Below are positions 16,645 through 25,436 of a stretch of 64,000 bases of DNA, in pieces. Position 1 is the stretch's first letter; every line of letters begins with the position of its first letter. The notes beneath the pieces were generated by a model. It ran no database searches and was not told where the DNA came from. It saw only the letters and a list, made by a program, of their open reading frames with translations. This DNA comes from Acidovorax sp. A79 (lineage in GTDB: Bacteria > Pseudomonadota > Gammaproteobacteria > Burkholderiales > Burkholderiaceae_C). The position numbers and the translations under genes were made by a program. The DNA lies in contig NZ_AP028672.1 of the NCBI RefSeq assembly GCF_041154505.1, positions 3,698,501-3,762,500 on the forward strand, in the 5' to 3' direction.

Positions 16645-17216
16645 GGCGTCCCCGGGGCGCCGGCACCCCCTGGGATGCCGGCCGGTGCGTCTGCATGACG
16701 CCTGCCGCTCCACCAGGGCCGCCCGTGGCGCGGCCGTGGACTCTTTTGCTCTCCTGGCGCGGGCCGCGCTGAGCGCGCTTTTGCGGGGCTGGCCGCCGCC
16801 GCCGCAGGGCGGCGAACGCCTGGGCTCCGTGCGGCCCGGTGGACCGCGGTGCGCCACCGGGGGAGCCCGCGCCGGTGCACGGGGCGGCCACGCCTTTCTG
16901 CCGCGCGCCGCGTTCGGGGTGGGGGGGTGGAGCGGGTCTTACGACCCGGCGCACAAGGTCGTAGGACATCAGTCGGATGGATTTGCCGCGCACCGCTTCG
17001 GACAATGGGCCCGGTGGCGGAGCGCTGCCTGCAAGGCCTGCGCTCCTGCCTGCCGCCGCCAAAGCGCCGTGCCTGCTGCCGGTATGAATCCAATAGCAAA
17101 GAATCAATATGGGACAAGCGTCAAAGCCACATTTGATTCAGGAATCACACCGTTCTGCCGCGCGGCGTTTTTGTTTTCTTTTGCCCTTTGCCTTGTCTTC
17201 CAGGAGAAATTTCACC
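16645..17216. other. 572-bp intergenic region upstream of the chitinase-like gene
   Basis: No supported gene lies here; short frames in it have arginine-rich, composition-driven translations. An imperfect hairpin GCCGGCA...TGCCGGC follows the gspB stop. Further on there are two inverted repeats, GTCTTACGACC/GGTCGTAGGAC (16936-16967) and TGATTC-AG-GAATCA (17134-17147). The last 100 bp become T-rich before a strong CAGGAGAAA ribosome-binding site. Confidence 0.6.
16936..16967. promoter_or_regulatory. Near-perfect 11-bp inverted repeat, possible operator
   Basis: GTCTTACGACC (16936-16946) and GGTCGTAGGAC (16957-16967) pair with one mismatch around ten bases, so the arm centres are about two helical turns apart. 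This is compatible with a dimeric regulator in front of the chitinase-like gene, or with a weak hairpin. The cognate protein is unknown. Confidence 0.35.
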
Positions 17217-19622
17217 ATGCCCCATCTACCAGCGGCGAGGGAGCGCGCAGCGCGCTCCTGGCGCATCCGGTCCCGCCATGCCGGGACCCTGCTGCGGCTA
17301 TTGGCCGCCTCCTGGATGCTGGCCGGCGGCAGCGCGATGGCGCAGGCCAGTTGCGCGCCGGGCCAGTGGCTGGCGGAGTACTTTCCCAATACCGGACTGT
17401 CCGGCGCACCGGTGCTGACCCGCTGCGAGGAGGGGCCGATCGACCGCTACTGGATGACCGACAGCCCCGACCCCCGGCTGCCGGTGGACGGTTTCTCGGC
17501 GCGCTGGACGGCCTCGGTGCCCTTTGCGGCCGGCACCGCCCGGTTCGTGACTTTCACCGACGATGGCGTGCGCGTGTTCGTCAACGGCCAGCGGGTGATC
17601 GACAACTGGACCCCGCACGGCATCACGATGGACGTGGCCGAACTGCCCCTGGCGGCCGGCAACCATACGGTGCGCATGGAGTATTTCGAGGCCGGCGGAG
17701 AAGGCCTGGCCCAGCTCGTCATCGAAGGCGGGGCCGAGCCGCCGCCGCCCGCGCCGCCACGCATCCTGTCGTTCGGGGCGGACCCGGGCACCATTGACGC
17801 TGGCGCCACGAGCACCCTGGCGTGGAGCACCGAGAACGCCGCCACGTGCACGGCATCCGGCGGCTGGAGCGGCGACCGCCCCGTCAGCGGCACCGCCCCC
17901 GCCAGCCCGGTGGTGACGACCACCTACAGCCTGAGCTGCAGCAACGCGCAGGGAGATGCCACCGGGGCCTCCACGGTGATCCTCGTGCGCAACAGCCCGC
18001 CGCCGGTGCCCCCCACCATCGCCAGCTTCGCCGCGACGCCCAGCCGCATCCGGCCGGGAGAAAGCGCGCGCCTGGACTGGCAGTCGCAGAACGCCTCCGG
18101 CTGCACCGCCTCGGGTGGCTGGAGCGGTGCGCGCCCGGTGCAGGGCAGCGAGCAGGTCAGTCCTGCCGCCAGCGCCGCCTACACGCTGGAGTGCGTCAAC
18201 AGCGCGGGCCAGGCCACCAGCGCGCTCGTCAACGTGACGGTGGACGCAGGCAACCCGCTGCCCCCGGTGGGCGGCGTCACCGCCACGGCCACCCAGCAGG
18301 GCGTGCGTGTTGGCTGGAACCCCGTGACCAAGAGCGGCAAGTGGGTCAATGGCTACTACGCGGGCTGGTTCTGGAACCTGTTCCCGCCGGACGCCGTGGA
18401 CATGACCACCATGACCCATTTCGTGTTCGGCCGCTATGCGCCCGCGCTGGGCTCGCTGCCCGGCGGACAGGCGGGCGATCTGCTGGAGGGCGCCGGAACG
18501 GGTCACCTGGCCCATGTGGAGGATGCGCTGATCGCCAAGGCCCATGCGGCGGGCGTCAAGGCGGTGATGATGGTGGGCGGGGACAGCGATGGCGCGGGGT
18601 TCATCGCCGCCACGGCGAACCCCACGGTGCGCGCACGCTTCATCAAGAACATTCTCGACAAGGCGGTGCAGAAAAACTACGACGGCGTGGACATCGACTG
18701 GGAAGAAAAGCTGGACACCGAGGTCGGCCGCGCCCAGGCCCTGGCGCTGCTGCGCGAGCTGCGCGCCGCCTCGGCGCTGCGTGCCCGCTACCAGGCGCCG
18801 AACGCGCCGCTGGAACTGAGCTGGCCCGGCTTCTGGGTGAACAAGAACCAGCCGGACATCACGCCCTGGCACGCCCAGGTGGCCGAGCTGGTGGACCAGT
18901 ACAACCTGATGACCTACAGCATGGCGGGCGACTGGGGCTGGAAGTCGTGGCACCACTCCCCCCTGTTCGGCGAGGGCGACCTGCACCCCACGTCCATCGC
19001 CTCCACGGTGCAGGCCTACCTGAGCGCGGGCGTACCGCGCACCAAGCTGGGCATTGGCATCGGGCTCTACGGCGTGTACTACCCCCGTCCGGTGACGGGG
19101 CCGCGCCAGGACCTCACGGGCATGCAGGGCTGGGTGGACAACGGCGACTGGATGAACAACTACCAGCGCCTGGTGGAGGAAAACGCCTTCGGGCAGCCCG
19201 GCGCCGCATATCGCTGGGACGACGTGGCCAAGCAGGGGTACATCACGTACTCGCAGCCCTGGTACCGGGGCTCCACGCCGGTCACCTACCTGAGCTTCGA
19301 GGATGAGCGCTCCATCGCCGAGAAGGGCAAATGGGTGCGCGAGCAGGGCCTGGGCGGCACGCTGGTGTGGACCATCAACTACGGCTATCTGCCGCAGTCC
19401 GGCACCAACCCGCAGATGCAGGCGGTCAAGAAGTCCTTCATTGCAAGCAGTGCCGCCAGCTACCGGGTGTACCGCGACGGCGTGGCGATCGCCACGGTCA
19501 CCGATCCGGCCTACACCGACACCACCGCGCCCAGCGGCAGCCACAGCTACCAGGTCAGCATGCTGGATGCGTCCGGCAACGAAGGCCCCCTGTCCGCCGC
19601 GGTGGTGGTTCAGGTGCCCTGA
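17217..19622 (+). CDS. Secreted GH18 chitinase-like enzyme with PA14 and Ig-like domains
   Basis: The 801-residue protein has an arginine-rich N-terminus and hydrophobic core ending SAMAQA, an export signal. Next come a PA14-like domain (about 43-165) and two similar Ig-like modules (about 175-260 and 262-345, each with CTASGGWSG). The GH18 catalytic domain spans about 376-740 and carries DGVDIDWE at 489-496, where the last glutamate is the family's proton donor. The N-terminal strands of a fibronectin-III domain (GVTATATQQGVRVGWNPV, about 353-370) precede GH18. The rest (SYRVYRDGVAIATV onward) follows it at 742-801, as if GH18 were inserted in that fold. Chitin or a related beta-1,4-GlcNAc polymer is the likely substrate. 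The start follows CAGGAGAAA. Confidence 0.88.
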   Translation: MPHLPAARERAARSWRIRSRHAGTLLRLLAASWMLAGGSAMAQASCAPGQWLAEYFPNTGLSGAPVLTRCEEGPIDRYWMTDSPDPRLPVDGFSARWTASVPFAAGTARFVTFTDDGVRVFVNGQRVIDNWTPHGITMDVAELPLAAGNHTVRMEYFEAGGEGLAQLVIEGGAEPPPPAPPRILSFGADPGTIDAGATSTLAWSTENAATCTASGGWSGDRPVSGTAPASPVVTTTYSLSCSNAQGDATGASTVILVRNSPPPVPPTIASFAATPSRIRPGESARLDWQSQNASGCTASGGWSGARPVQGSEQVSPAASAAYTLECVNSAGQATSALVNVTVDAGNPLPPVGGVTATATQQGVRVGWNPVTKSGKWVNGYYAGWFWNLFPPDAVDMTTMTHFVFGRYAPALGSLPGGQAGDLLEGAGTGHLAHVEDALIAKAHAAGVKAVMMVGGDSDGAGFIAATANPTVRARFIKNILDKAVQKNYDGVDIDWEEKLDTEVGRAQALALLRELRAASALRARYQAPNAPLELSWPGFWVNKNQPDITPWHAQVAELVDQYNLMTYSMAGDWGWKSWHHSPLFGEGDLHPTSIASTVQAYLSAGVPRTKLGIGIGLYGVYYPRPVTGPRQDLTGMQGWVDNGDWMNNYQRLVEENAFGQPGAAYRWDDVAKQGYITYSQPWYRGSTPVTYLSFEDERSIAEKGKWVREQGLGGTLVWTINYGYLPQSGTNPQMQAVKKSFIASSAASYRVYRDGVAIATVTDPAYTDTTAPSGSHSYQVSMLDASGNEGPLSAAVVVQVP

Positions 19623-19624
19623 TT

Positions 19625-19648
19625 CCGCCCGCGCCACGGGGCGGGCGG
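19625..19648. terminator. Hairpin after the chitinase-like gene
   Basis: CCGCCCGC (19625-19632) and GCGGGCGG (19641-19648) form a perfect 8-bp stem with an 8-base loop, two bases after the stop codon. No U-tract follows. It lies between convergent genes. Confidence 0.4.
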
Positions 19649-19704
19649 CGCCCGTCCGGTGGCCGGGGGAGGGCAGAACGGCCGAAGGCCGCCGAGGCCC
19701 GGGC

Positions 19705-20892
19705 TCAGCGCAGGAAGCGCCCGTCGCGCCCGACCAGCGTCAGCTCGACAAAACGCGAGGCGTTGCGGTCCGGGGTGGTGGCATGGATCTCGAAGCCGCC
19801 CAGGTCCCACTTCTTGAGGTTCCAGGTGGCATCGATGAAGGCGGCGCGCGTGGGGTTGCGCCCCGCGCGCTGCAGTGCCTCGGCGAACACGCGGGCGTTG
19901 ATGTAGCCCTCCAGCGCCAGGTGCGAAGGTTCTGCGGTGGCGCCCGCCGCCTTCCAGGCCGCCTGAAAGTCCCGCACCACCGGCATGACCGCATTGGAGG
20001 GCAGCGGCACGACCTGCGAGATCGCCATGCCCGTGGCGTCCGCGCCCAGGGCCTTCACGGTGGCGGGCGTCCCCATCACCGACAGCGCATACAGCGTCAC
20101 GCCGCGCTTGATGGCGCGGAACGCCTTCACGAACTCCAGCGTGGGCTTGCCCGCCAGGCCGATCACGATGGCCTCGAGGTTGCCGCCCGCCAGCTTGGCC
20201 GCCGCCGTGCCCGCGTCCGAGGCATTGTTCTCCACCGTCACGGTCAGCGCCTCGGGCAGCTTGAGGCGGTCCATCGACTGCTTGGCGGCGGTGAACACCT
20301 CTTTGCCGAACGAGTTGTTCTGGTAGACGATGCCGATGCGCTGGATGCCGATGGTGGACAGGTGCTGCACCAGCTTTTCGGCCTCGTCGGCGTAGCTCGC
20401 GCGGATGTTGAACACGTTGCGGGCACTCTTGGTGCGGCTCAGCTGCGCGCCCGTGAACGGCGCGAAGAACGGGATCCCGCTCTCGACCACCTTGGGCAGC
20501 ATGGCGTCGATCATGGGCGTGCCCATGCAGTTGAACAGCGCGAAGGTGCCCGGATCGGCCAGGAACTGCGTCATGTTGGCCAGCGCCTTGGGCACGTCGT
20601 AGGTGTCGTCCTGGGTGACCAGCTCGATGGTCTTGCCGTGGATGCCGCCCCGTGCATTGATGCCCGCAAACGCCGCCTTGGCGCCCTGGTGCATGGCCGA
20701 GCCGAGATCGCCCAGCGGGCCGGTGAGGGCGGTGGACTGTGCAATCCGGATGGCCCCTTCCTGCGCGCGGGCGCTGCCCAGTCCCAGCCAGGGCAGGCTG
20801 ACGGCCGCGGCCAGCAGCTGGCGCCGGGCAAGGCGTGGCGAAGGGCGGATGGCTGGCCGTGCCAGGCCTGCGGGCGGGTGGTTGTCGGGCAT
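19705..20892 (-). CDS. LivK-like ABC transporter substrate-binding protein
   Basis: The 395-residue protein has a twin-arginine-like signal (LARRQLLAAAVSLPWLGLG, cleavage near SARAQ) and a type I periplasmic-binding fold with IRIAQSTALTGPLGDLG and GIQRIGIVYQNNSFGKEVF. It belongs to the HAAT receptors but has no transporter genes beside it. It is divergent from a Crp-type regulator, and the shared promoter region holds the same palindrome as the liv/ligase operon. It may therefore supply an alternative ligand receptor to that importer. The ATG at 20892 follows GAGGAGA; a longer frame from 21201 would cover the operator and the regulator gene. Confidence 0.85.
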   Translation of the reverse strand: MPDNHPPAGLARPAIRPSPRLARRQLLAAAVSLPWLGLGSARAQEGAIRIAQSTALTGPLGDLGSAMHQGAKAAFAGINARGGIHGKTIELVTQDDTYDVPKALANMTQFLADPGTFALFNCMGTPMIDAMLPKVVESGIPFFAPFTGAQLSRTKSARNVFNIRASYADEAEKLVQHLSTIGIQRIGIVYQNNSFGKEVFTAAKQSMDRLKLPEALTVTVENNASDAGTAAAKLAGGNLEAIVIGLAGKPTLEFVKAFRAIKRGVTLYALSVMGTPATVKALGADATGMAISQVVPLPSNAVMPVVRDFQAAWKAAGATAEPSHLALEGYINARVFAEALQRAGRNPTRAAFIDATWNLKKWDLGGFEIHATTPDRNASRFVELTLVGRDGRFLR

Positions 20893-20970
20893 GCGTGTCT
20901 CCTCGGGTGGCCCAGGCGGGCGCATCGGCTGCTGGGGAGGCGACATCATCCCGTCACAATTGACATTTTT

Positions 20971-20988
20971 TTGTCGTTCTGACGACAA
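20971..20988. promoter_or_regulatory. Perfect Crp/Fnr-type operator between the LivK-like gene and the regulator
   Basis: TTGTCGT-TCTG-ACGACAA is an exact 7-4-7 palindrome centred 87 bp upstream of the LivK-like start codon and 73 bp upstream of the regulator start codon. On the minus strand a GATGAT (20950-20945) falls where a -10 box would lie if the palindrome were centred at -41.5. This is the same geometry as at 13891-13908. Confidence 0.65.
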
Positions 20989-21052
20989 TCCGGGTCGTGG
21001 TATTCCCGCATCGCATGCCCCCTTTGTCGCTCTCCCCCGGACCCGCACCGCC

Positions 21053-21790
21053 ATGGACTCACGCATGAACCAGGATCTTTCGCTCCACCAGCGGCGCCGG
21101 CCGCCCACGGTGGACGAGCTCGGCGGCATACCCTGGCTGAGCCTGCTGCTGCCCGCCGAGCGCGAGCGGGCCGTGGCGTCGCTGCTGGTGGGGGACGCCA
21201 ACGCGGGCGACTACGTCTGCCGGGTGGGGCGGCCGGTGACCTACTGGTTTGGCGTGGTGGAGGGCCTGCTCAAGATGAGCAGCGACAACGCGCAGGGGCA
21301 GACCATGACCTACGCCGGCCTGCCGCCCGGGGGCTGGTTTGGCGAGGGCACGGCCTTGAAGCGCGAACCCTACCGCTACAACATCCAGGCGCTGCGCAAG
21401 AGCGTGGTGGCCGGGTTGCCGATCGACAGCTTCCACTGGCTGCTGGACCACTCCATCGGCTTCAACCGCTTCGTGATGAACCAGCTCAACGAGCGGCTGG
21501 GCCAGTTCATCGCCGCGCGCGAGATCGACCGCCTGAACAACCCCGACGTGCGCGTGGCCCGCAGCCTGGCATCGCTGTTCAACCCGGTGCTGTACCCCGG
21601 CGTGGGGGAGGTGCTGCGCATCACGCAGCAGGAGCTGGCCTATCTGGTGGGCCTGTCGCGCCAGCGCGTGAACGAGGCGCTGGCGGCGCTGGAGGCGCAG
21701 GGCGCGATCCGGGTGGAATACGGCGGCCTGCGCGTGCTGGATCTGCTGGCGCTGCGCTCGAGCATCTTCCCGCTGCAGCAGGGCGTTTGA
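21053..21790 (+). CDS. Crp/Fnr family transcriptional regulator
   Basis: The 245-residue protein has an N-terminal cyclic-nucleotide-binding-like beta barrel (about 25-140) and a C-terminal winged helix with ITQQELAYLVGLSRQRVNEAL near residues 190-210. Aligned by eye with Crp, the recognition helix reads SRQRVNEAL against SRETVGRIL. Two DNA-contacting positions of Crp (E181 and R185) are therefore changed to Q and E, which fits the altered TGTCG half-site found nearby. No cysteine cluster for an Fe-S centre is visible, so it is not an Fnr oxygen sensor. The effector is unknown; an acyl-CoA or a cyclic nucleotide is possible. It is divergent from the LivK-like gene. The start lacks a clear ribosome-binding site, and a second ATG lies four codons on. 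Confidence 0.85.
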   Translation: MDSRMNQDLSLHQRRRPPTVDELGGIPWLSLLLPAERERAVASLLVGDANAGDYVCRVGRPVTYWFGVVEGLLKMSSDNAQGQTMTYAGLPPGGWFGEGTALKREPYRYNIQALRKSVVAGLPIDSFHWLLDHSIGFNRFVMNQLNERLGQFIAAREIDRLNNPDVRVARSLASLFNPVLYPGVGEVLRITQQELAYLVGLSRQRVNEALAALEAQGAIRVEYGGLRVLDLLALRSSIFPLQQGV

Positions 21791-21803
21791 GCGGCGGTGG
21801 GCC

Positions 21804-23507
21804 TCAGCCCGGCAGCGAGGGTTGCTGGCCGCGCGAAGGGGGCTGCAGGCTGGCGCGCTGCGGGGGCGCCGGTACGGGCACCGGCGCGGGCGAGGCCGCG
21901 CCGCGGCTCCAGTGGTTCTCGCCGCCGCCGTCGCGCGTGAGGCGGAAGGTGCCCACCATCTGGGTGAGGCGGCCCGCCTGGTCCTTGAGGCTGTCGGCCG
22001 CCGCGGCCCCTTCCTCCACGAGGGCGGCGTTCTGCTGTGTCATTTCCTCGAGTTCGCCCACCGAATGGCTCACGTGGCCGATGCGCTGGCTCTGTTCCTG
22101 CGTGGCGGCGGTGATCTCGCCCATGATGTCGGACACGCGGCGCACCGACAGCACCAGCTCCTCGATGGTCTTGCCCGCGTGGTTCACCAGGGTGCTGCCC
22201 TCCTGCACCTGATCGACGCTGGCGCCGATCAGGGCCTTGATCTCGCGCGCGGCATTGGCCGAGCGGCCGGCCAGGCTGCGCACTTCGCCCGCCACGACGG
22301 CGAAGCCCCGGCCCTGTTCGCCGGCGCGGGCGGCTTCCACCGCGGCGTTGAGGGCCAGGATGTTGGTCTGGAAGGCGATGCCGTCGATCACGCTGATGAT
22401 GTCGGCGATCTTGCGCGAACTGGCGCTGATGGTGTCCATGGTGCGCACGACCTGCGACACCACCTCGCCCCCGCGCGTGGCCGCGTCGGACGCGGTGGAC
22501 GCGAGCTGGTTGGCCTGGCGGGCCGAGTCGGCGCTTTGCGACACGGTGCCGGTCAGGTCCACCAGCGCGGTGGCCGCGCCCTGCAGATTGTGCGAGGTCT
22601 GCTCGGTGCGCTGGCTCAGGTCCAGGTTGCCCGAGGCGACTTCCGAACTGGCCACGAGGATGGAGTCGGCGGTCTGGCCGATCTCGCCCACCAGCGTGCG
22701 CAGGCGCTCCTGCATGGCGGCGATGGCTTCCAGCAGACGGCCGGTTTCGTCCTGGATGCGCACTTCCACCTGCGAGGTGAGGTCGCCGCGCGCGATGCGT
22801 TCCGCCACCACCACGGCGCGGCCGATGGGGGCGGTGATGCTGGCGGTGATGCGCCACGCGATCAGCGCGCCGAGCCCGATGGCCAGCAGCACCAGCAGGC
22901 CGCCCACCATGCGGGCGTTGCTCTGGGTCTGCTCGGCCGAGGCCGTGGCGTCGGCGTTGAGGCTGTTCTGCAGCTCGATGAGTTCGCGCAGCTTGGCGCG
23001 CCACGCGGTTTCCACGGGCGCCACGCGGGTCATCAGCGCCAGGGTCGCGCTCACCGTGTCGCCGTCGTCGGCCGATTTGATCGCGTTGTCGAGCTCGGGG
23101 CGCGCCTTGCGGCCCAGCGCCTGCACCTCGCCCAGCAGCTTGATCTCGGCGGGCGTGGCGCGGGCGGGGGTGAGGAGTTCGCCCAGGGCGGTTTCCTGGC
23201 GGCCATATTCCTTGAGCGTCGCGGAAATGGCAGCGATCTGTTCGTGTGCCTGCTTGGGGTCGATATCGTTGAGCATGGCCGCCGAGCGGCTCTGGATGCC
23301 GATGGCGCTCACGCTCTCCAGCATGCCGTTGACGAGCTTGGACTTGCTGGCGCCGGCACCGGTGACCTGGCGCATCTGCTCATGCACCTTGCCCACGGAA
23401 AGCTGGCCCACGGCAGCGACGGCCACCACCAGCACCAGCATGCAGCCGAAGCCCAGGCCGAGCCGGCTGGAGATCGACAGGGATTTAAGTGATGAAGCGG
23501 CCGGCAT
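21804..23507 (-). CDS. Methyl-accepting chemotaxis protein
   Basis: The 567-residue chemoreceptor has a first transmembrane helix near residues 17-36, a periplasmic four-helix-type sensor of about 150 residues, and a second helix at about 190-212. A HAMP domain follows, then a cytoplasmic signalling domain with the hairpin tip [29 protein letters not shown]. The tail is proline-rich (PVPVPAPPQ) and lacks a CheR-docking pentapeptide. The sensor region ([20 protein letters not shown]) resembles the 4HB type common in Comamonadaceae. The ligand is not predictable. The ATG at 23507 is preceded by AAGGAAC. The gene ends 13 bp from the convergent regulator gene. Confidence 0.92.
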   Translation of the reverse strand: MPAASSLKSLSISSRLGLGFGCMLVLVVAVAAVGQLSVGKVHEQMRQVTGAGASKSKLVNGMLESVSAIGIQSRSAAMLNDIDPKQAHEQIAAISATLKEYGRQETALGELLTPARATPAEIKLLGEVQALGRKARPELDNAIKSADDGDTVSATLALMTRVAPVETAWRAKLRELIELQNSLNADATASAEQTQSNARMVGGLLVLLAIGLGALIAWRITASITAPIGRAVVVAERIARGDLTSQVEVRIQDETGRLLEAIAAMQERLRTLVGEIGQTADSILVASSEVASGNLDLSQRTEQTSHNLQGAATALVDLTGTVSQSADSARQANQLASTASDAATRGGEVVSQVVRTMDTISASSRKIADIISVIDGIAFQTNILALNAAVEAARAGEQGRGFAVVAGEVRSLAGRSANAAREIKALIGASVDQVQEGSTLVNHAGKTIEELVLSVRRVSDIMGEITAATQEQSQRIGHVSHSVGELEEMTQQNAALVEEGAAAADSLKDQAGRLTQMVGTFRLTRDGGGENHWSRGAASPAPVPVPAPPQRASLQPPSRGQQPSLPG

Positions 23508-23901
23508 GGTGTTCCTTGAGGTCTCTGGGTGCAATGGATCGGGATGCACAAGGCAAAGCAATAACGGGGCCCGCATCAGCCGGGCCGGCGGCCGCGCCCC
23601 GCACGTCGGCCCAGGGCAGTGTAGGCAGAATTGACAAGAAGTGTCATGAGGCTTGCGGATGGCGCCATGCCCGTTGTGCATGGGTGTTTGTTACAAATGG
23701 CCTTCCAGGGCGTGCACCACTCCCGCACGGCAGAAGGCGGGGTGGAGGCTGTGGAAAATGAGGGAAAATGCGGAAAATCGGTGTGCTGCATTGGGTTTTT
23801 TGCTATTTGATTGATAGCAATTGGCGGGTGCTTCGTTGGCCGGTGGCTCCCGGTGGCGCACCCCATCATGTATAAACCCGTTACAGATGTGAGGCCTCAG
23901 G
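23508..23901. other. 394-bp divergent promoter region
   Basis: This region separates the chemoreceptor and the DUF4394 lipoprotein gene and contains no supported gene. Visible structures are TGACA-AGAAG-TGTCA at 23632-23646 and TTGCTAT-TTGATTG-ATAGCAA near 23800-23820. The latter may be a worn copy of the AGCTAT palindrome family. I looked for a sigma-28 promoter for the chemoreceptor and did not find one with correct spacing. Confidence 0.5.
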
Positions 23902-24789
23902 ATGAACCCGCTTTCCCTCCCCCTGGCGTGCCGCGCCGCCGCCGCGCTGGTGGTCGCCGCGCTCGCCAGCTGCGCCACGGCACCCGCGCCGGACCAGCGC
24001 GAACTGGTCGTCGCGGTCACGGCATCGCACGAGCTCATCACCTTCCATGCCGGCCAGCCGGAGCGCATCCTGGAGCGCCGCTCCGTGACGGGCCTGGCCC
24101 CGGGCGAGCGGCTGGTGGGCCTGGACTTTCGCGTGGCGCGCGGCGTGCTGTATGCGCTCTCGCAGGCGGGGCGGCTGTACACGCTCGACATCCCCACCGG
24201 GGCCCTGCGCCCCGTGGGCCCAACGCCGGCCGTCCTGGCCCTGCGGGGGACGGCCTTCGGCTTTGATTTCAACCCCGTGGCCGACCGCATCCGCGTCGTC
24301 TCGAACGCGGGCCAGAACCTGCGGCTGCACCCGGACACCGGCGCCGTGGTGGACGGCGACCCGGCCGTCGAGGGCGTGCAGCCCGACCCGGCCCTGCGCT
24401 ATGCCTGGAGCGACACGAACGCCGGCCGCGCGCCCGACATCGCGGGCGCCGCCTATACCTACAACGCGCAGGACGGCAAGCTCACCACCAACTACGCCAT
24501 CGACCGTGCGCTCGGCGTGCTGGTGACGCAGGGCTCGCGGGAAGGCGCCACGCCCGTGGTGTCGCCCAACACCGGCCAGCTGCGCACCGTGGGGCCGCTG
24601 GGCCTGGGGCCCCTGACCGATGTGTCGTTCGACATCTCGGATGTCGGCAACACCGCGCTGATCGCCGTGCGCACGCCGGCCGACGGCCAGACGCGGCTGC
24701 ACCTGGTGAACCTGGACACTGGCGCCACCCGTGCGCTGGGCAGGGTGGGCGAGGGCGCGCCCTTGCTGGGCATGGCCATCGAACCATGA
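23902..24789 (+). CDS. DUF4394 domain lipoprotein
   Basis: The 295-residue protein has a lipoprotein signal with lipobox LASC at residues 22-25. The body is one DUF4394 domain: repeated beta strands with FDFNPVADRIRVVSNAGQNL and YTYNAQDGKLTTNYAIDRAL, probably a beta-propeller-like fold. Its function is unknown. It should be anchored in the outer membrane or the periplasmic face of the inner membrane. Its stop codon overlaps the start of the cupredoxin gene (ATGA), so the two proteins are made together. It heads a three-gene operon that ends in a c-di-GMP enzyme. Confidence 0.82.
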   Translation: MNPLSLPLACRAAAALVVAALASCATAPAPDQRELVVAVTASHELITFHAGQPERILERRSVTGLAPGERLVGLDFRVARGVLYALSQAGRLYTLDIPTGALRPVGPTPAVLALRGTAFGFDFNPVADRIRVVSNAGQNLRLHPDTGAVVDGDPAVEGVQPDPALRYAWSDTNAGRAPDIAGAAYTYNAQDGKLTTNYAIDRALGVLVTQGSREGATPVVSPNTGQLRTVGPLGLGPLTDVSFDISDVGNTALIAVRTPADGQTRLHLVNLDTGATRALGRVGEGAPLLGMAIEP

Positions 24790-25436
24790 CGCATGCCTGC
24801 TTTCCCGCGCGCCGCACCGGGCGCCCGGTGGCCGCGTTCCTGCTGGCCGGTGCGTGCATGGCGGGCCTGGCCACGGCGGCGCGGGGTGCCACGGTGCAGG
24901 TGGACGTGCTGGACACCGCGGGCAAGCCGCTGGCCGACGCCGTGGTGTTCCTCGACTCGGCCGACGCGGCCCGGCAGGCCCGGCCGCTGGCCGGTGTGGA
25001 GATGGCGCAGGAGAAGAGAAGGTTCGTGCCCGGCGTGCTCGTGGTGCCGGTGGGCACCGAGGTGCGCTTCCCCAACCATGACTCGGTGCGCCACCACGTC
25101 TATTCGTTCTCGCCCGCCAAGAAATTCGAGCTCAAGCTCTACACCGGTACGCCCTCCAATCCCGTGCTGTTCGACCGGCCGGGCGTGGTGGTGCTCGGCT
25201 GCAACATCCACGACCAGATGGTGGGCTGGATCCTGGTGGTGGACACCCCGCACTACACGCGCAGCTCCGCCGCCACGGGCAGGGCGCAGCTCGACAATGT
25301 GCCGCCCGGCACCTACACGCTGCGCGCCTGGCACACGCGGCTGCCGGTGGGCGCCCCCGCGCAGGAGCAGGCGCTGACGGTGCCCGCCGCCGGCGGCGTC
25401 GCCGCGTCGGTGCGTTTGGCGGGGTTGCAGCCTTGA
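24786..25436 (+). CDS. Periplasmic cupredoxin (methylamine utilization protein-like)
   Basis: The 216-residue protein has a signal peptide (hydrophobic 15-32) and a cupredoxin domain. Potential type I copper ligands are visible: histidines at 98, 103 and 104 (PNHDSVRHHVYSF), then C139, H142 and M145 in GCNIHDQMVGW. A C-terminal carboxypeptidase-regulatory-like beta domain (NVPPGTYTLRAWH) follows. Proteins of this type are often labelled methylamine utilization proteins, but no methylamine genes are present. It overlaps the DUF4394 gene by 4 bp and the GGDEF/EAL gene by 1 bp. That strict coupling suggests it acts with the membrane signalling protein, perhaps as a copper or redox-sensing partner. 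Confidence 0.85.
   Translation: MTHACFPARRTGRPVAAFLLAGACMAGLATAARGATVQVDVLDTAGKPLADAVVFLDSADAARQARPLAGVEMAQEKRRFVPGVLVVPVGTEVRFPNHDSVRHHVYSFSPAKKFELKLYTGTPSNPVLFDRPGVVVLGCNIHDQMVGWILVVDTPHYTRSSAATGRAQLDNVPPGTYTLRAWHTRLPVGAPAQEQALTVPAAGGVAASVRLAGLQP

Noticed and set aside
16849..17136. A 95-codon plus-strand open frame in the gap before the chitinase-like gene
   Set aside because: It is arginine-rich, has no ribosome-binding site and looks composition-driven.
23508..23700. Sigma-28 promoter for the chemoreceptor
   Set aside because: A TCAA and a GCCGAC are present on the minus strand, but they are 20 bases apart instead of about 15, so the match is not convincing.
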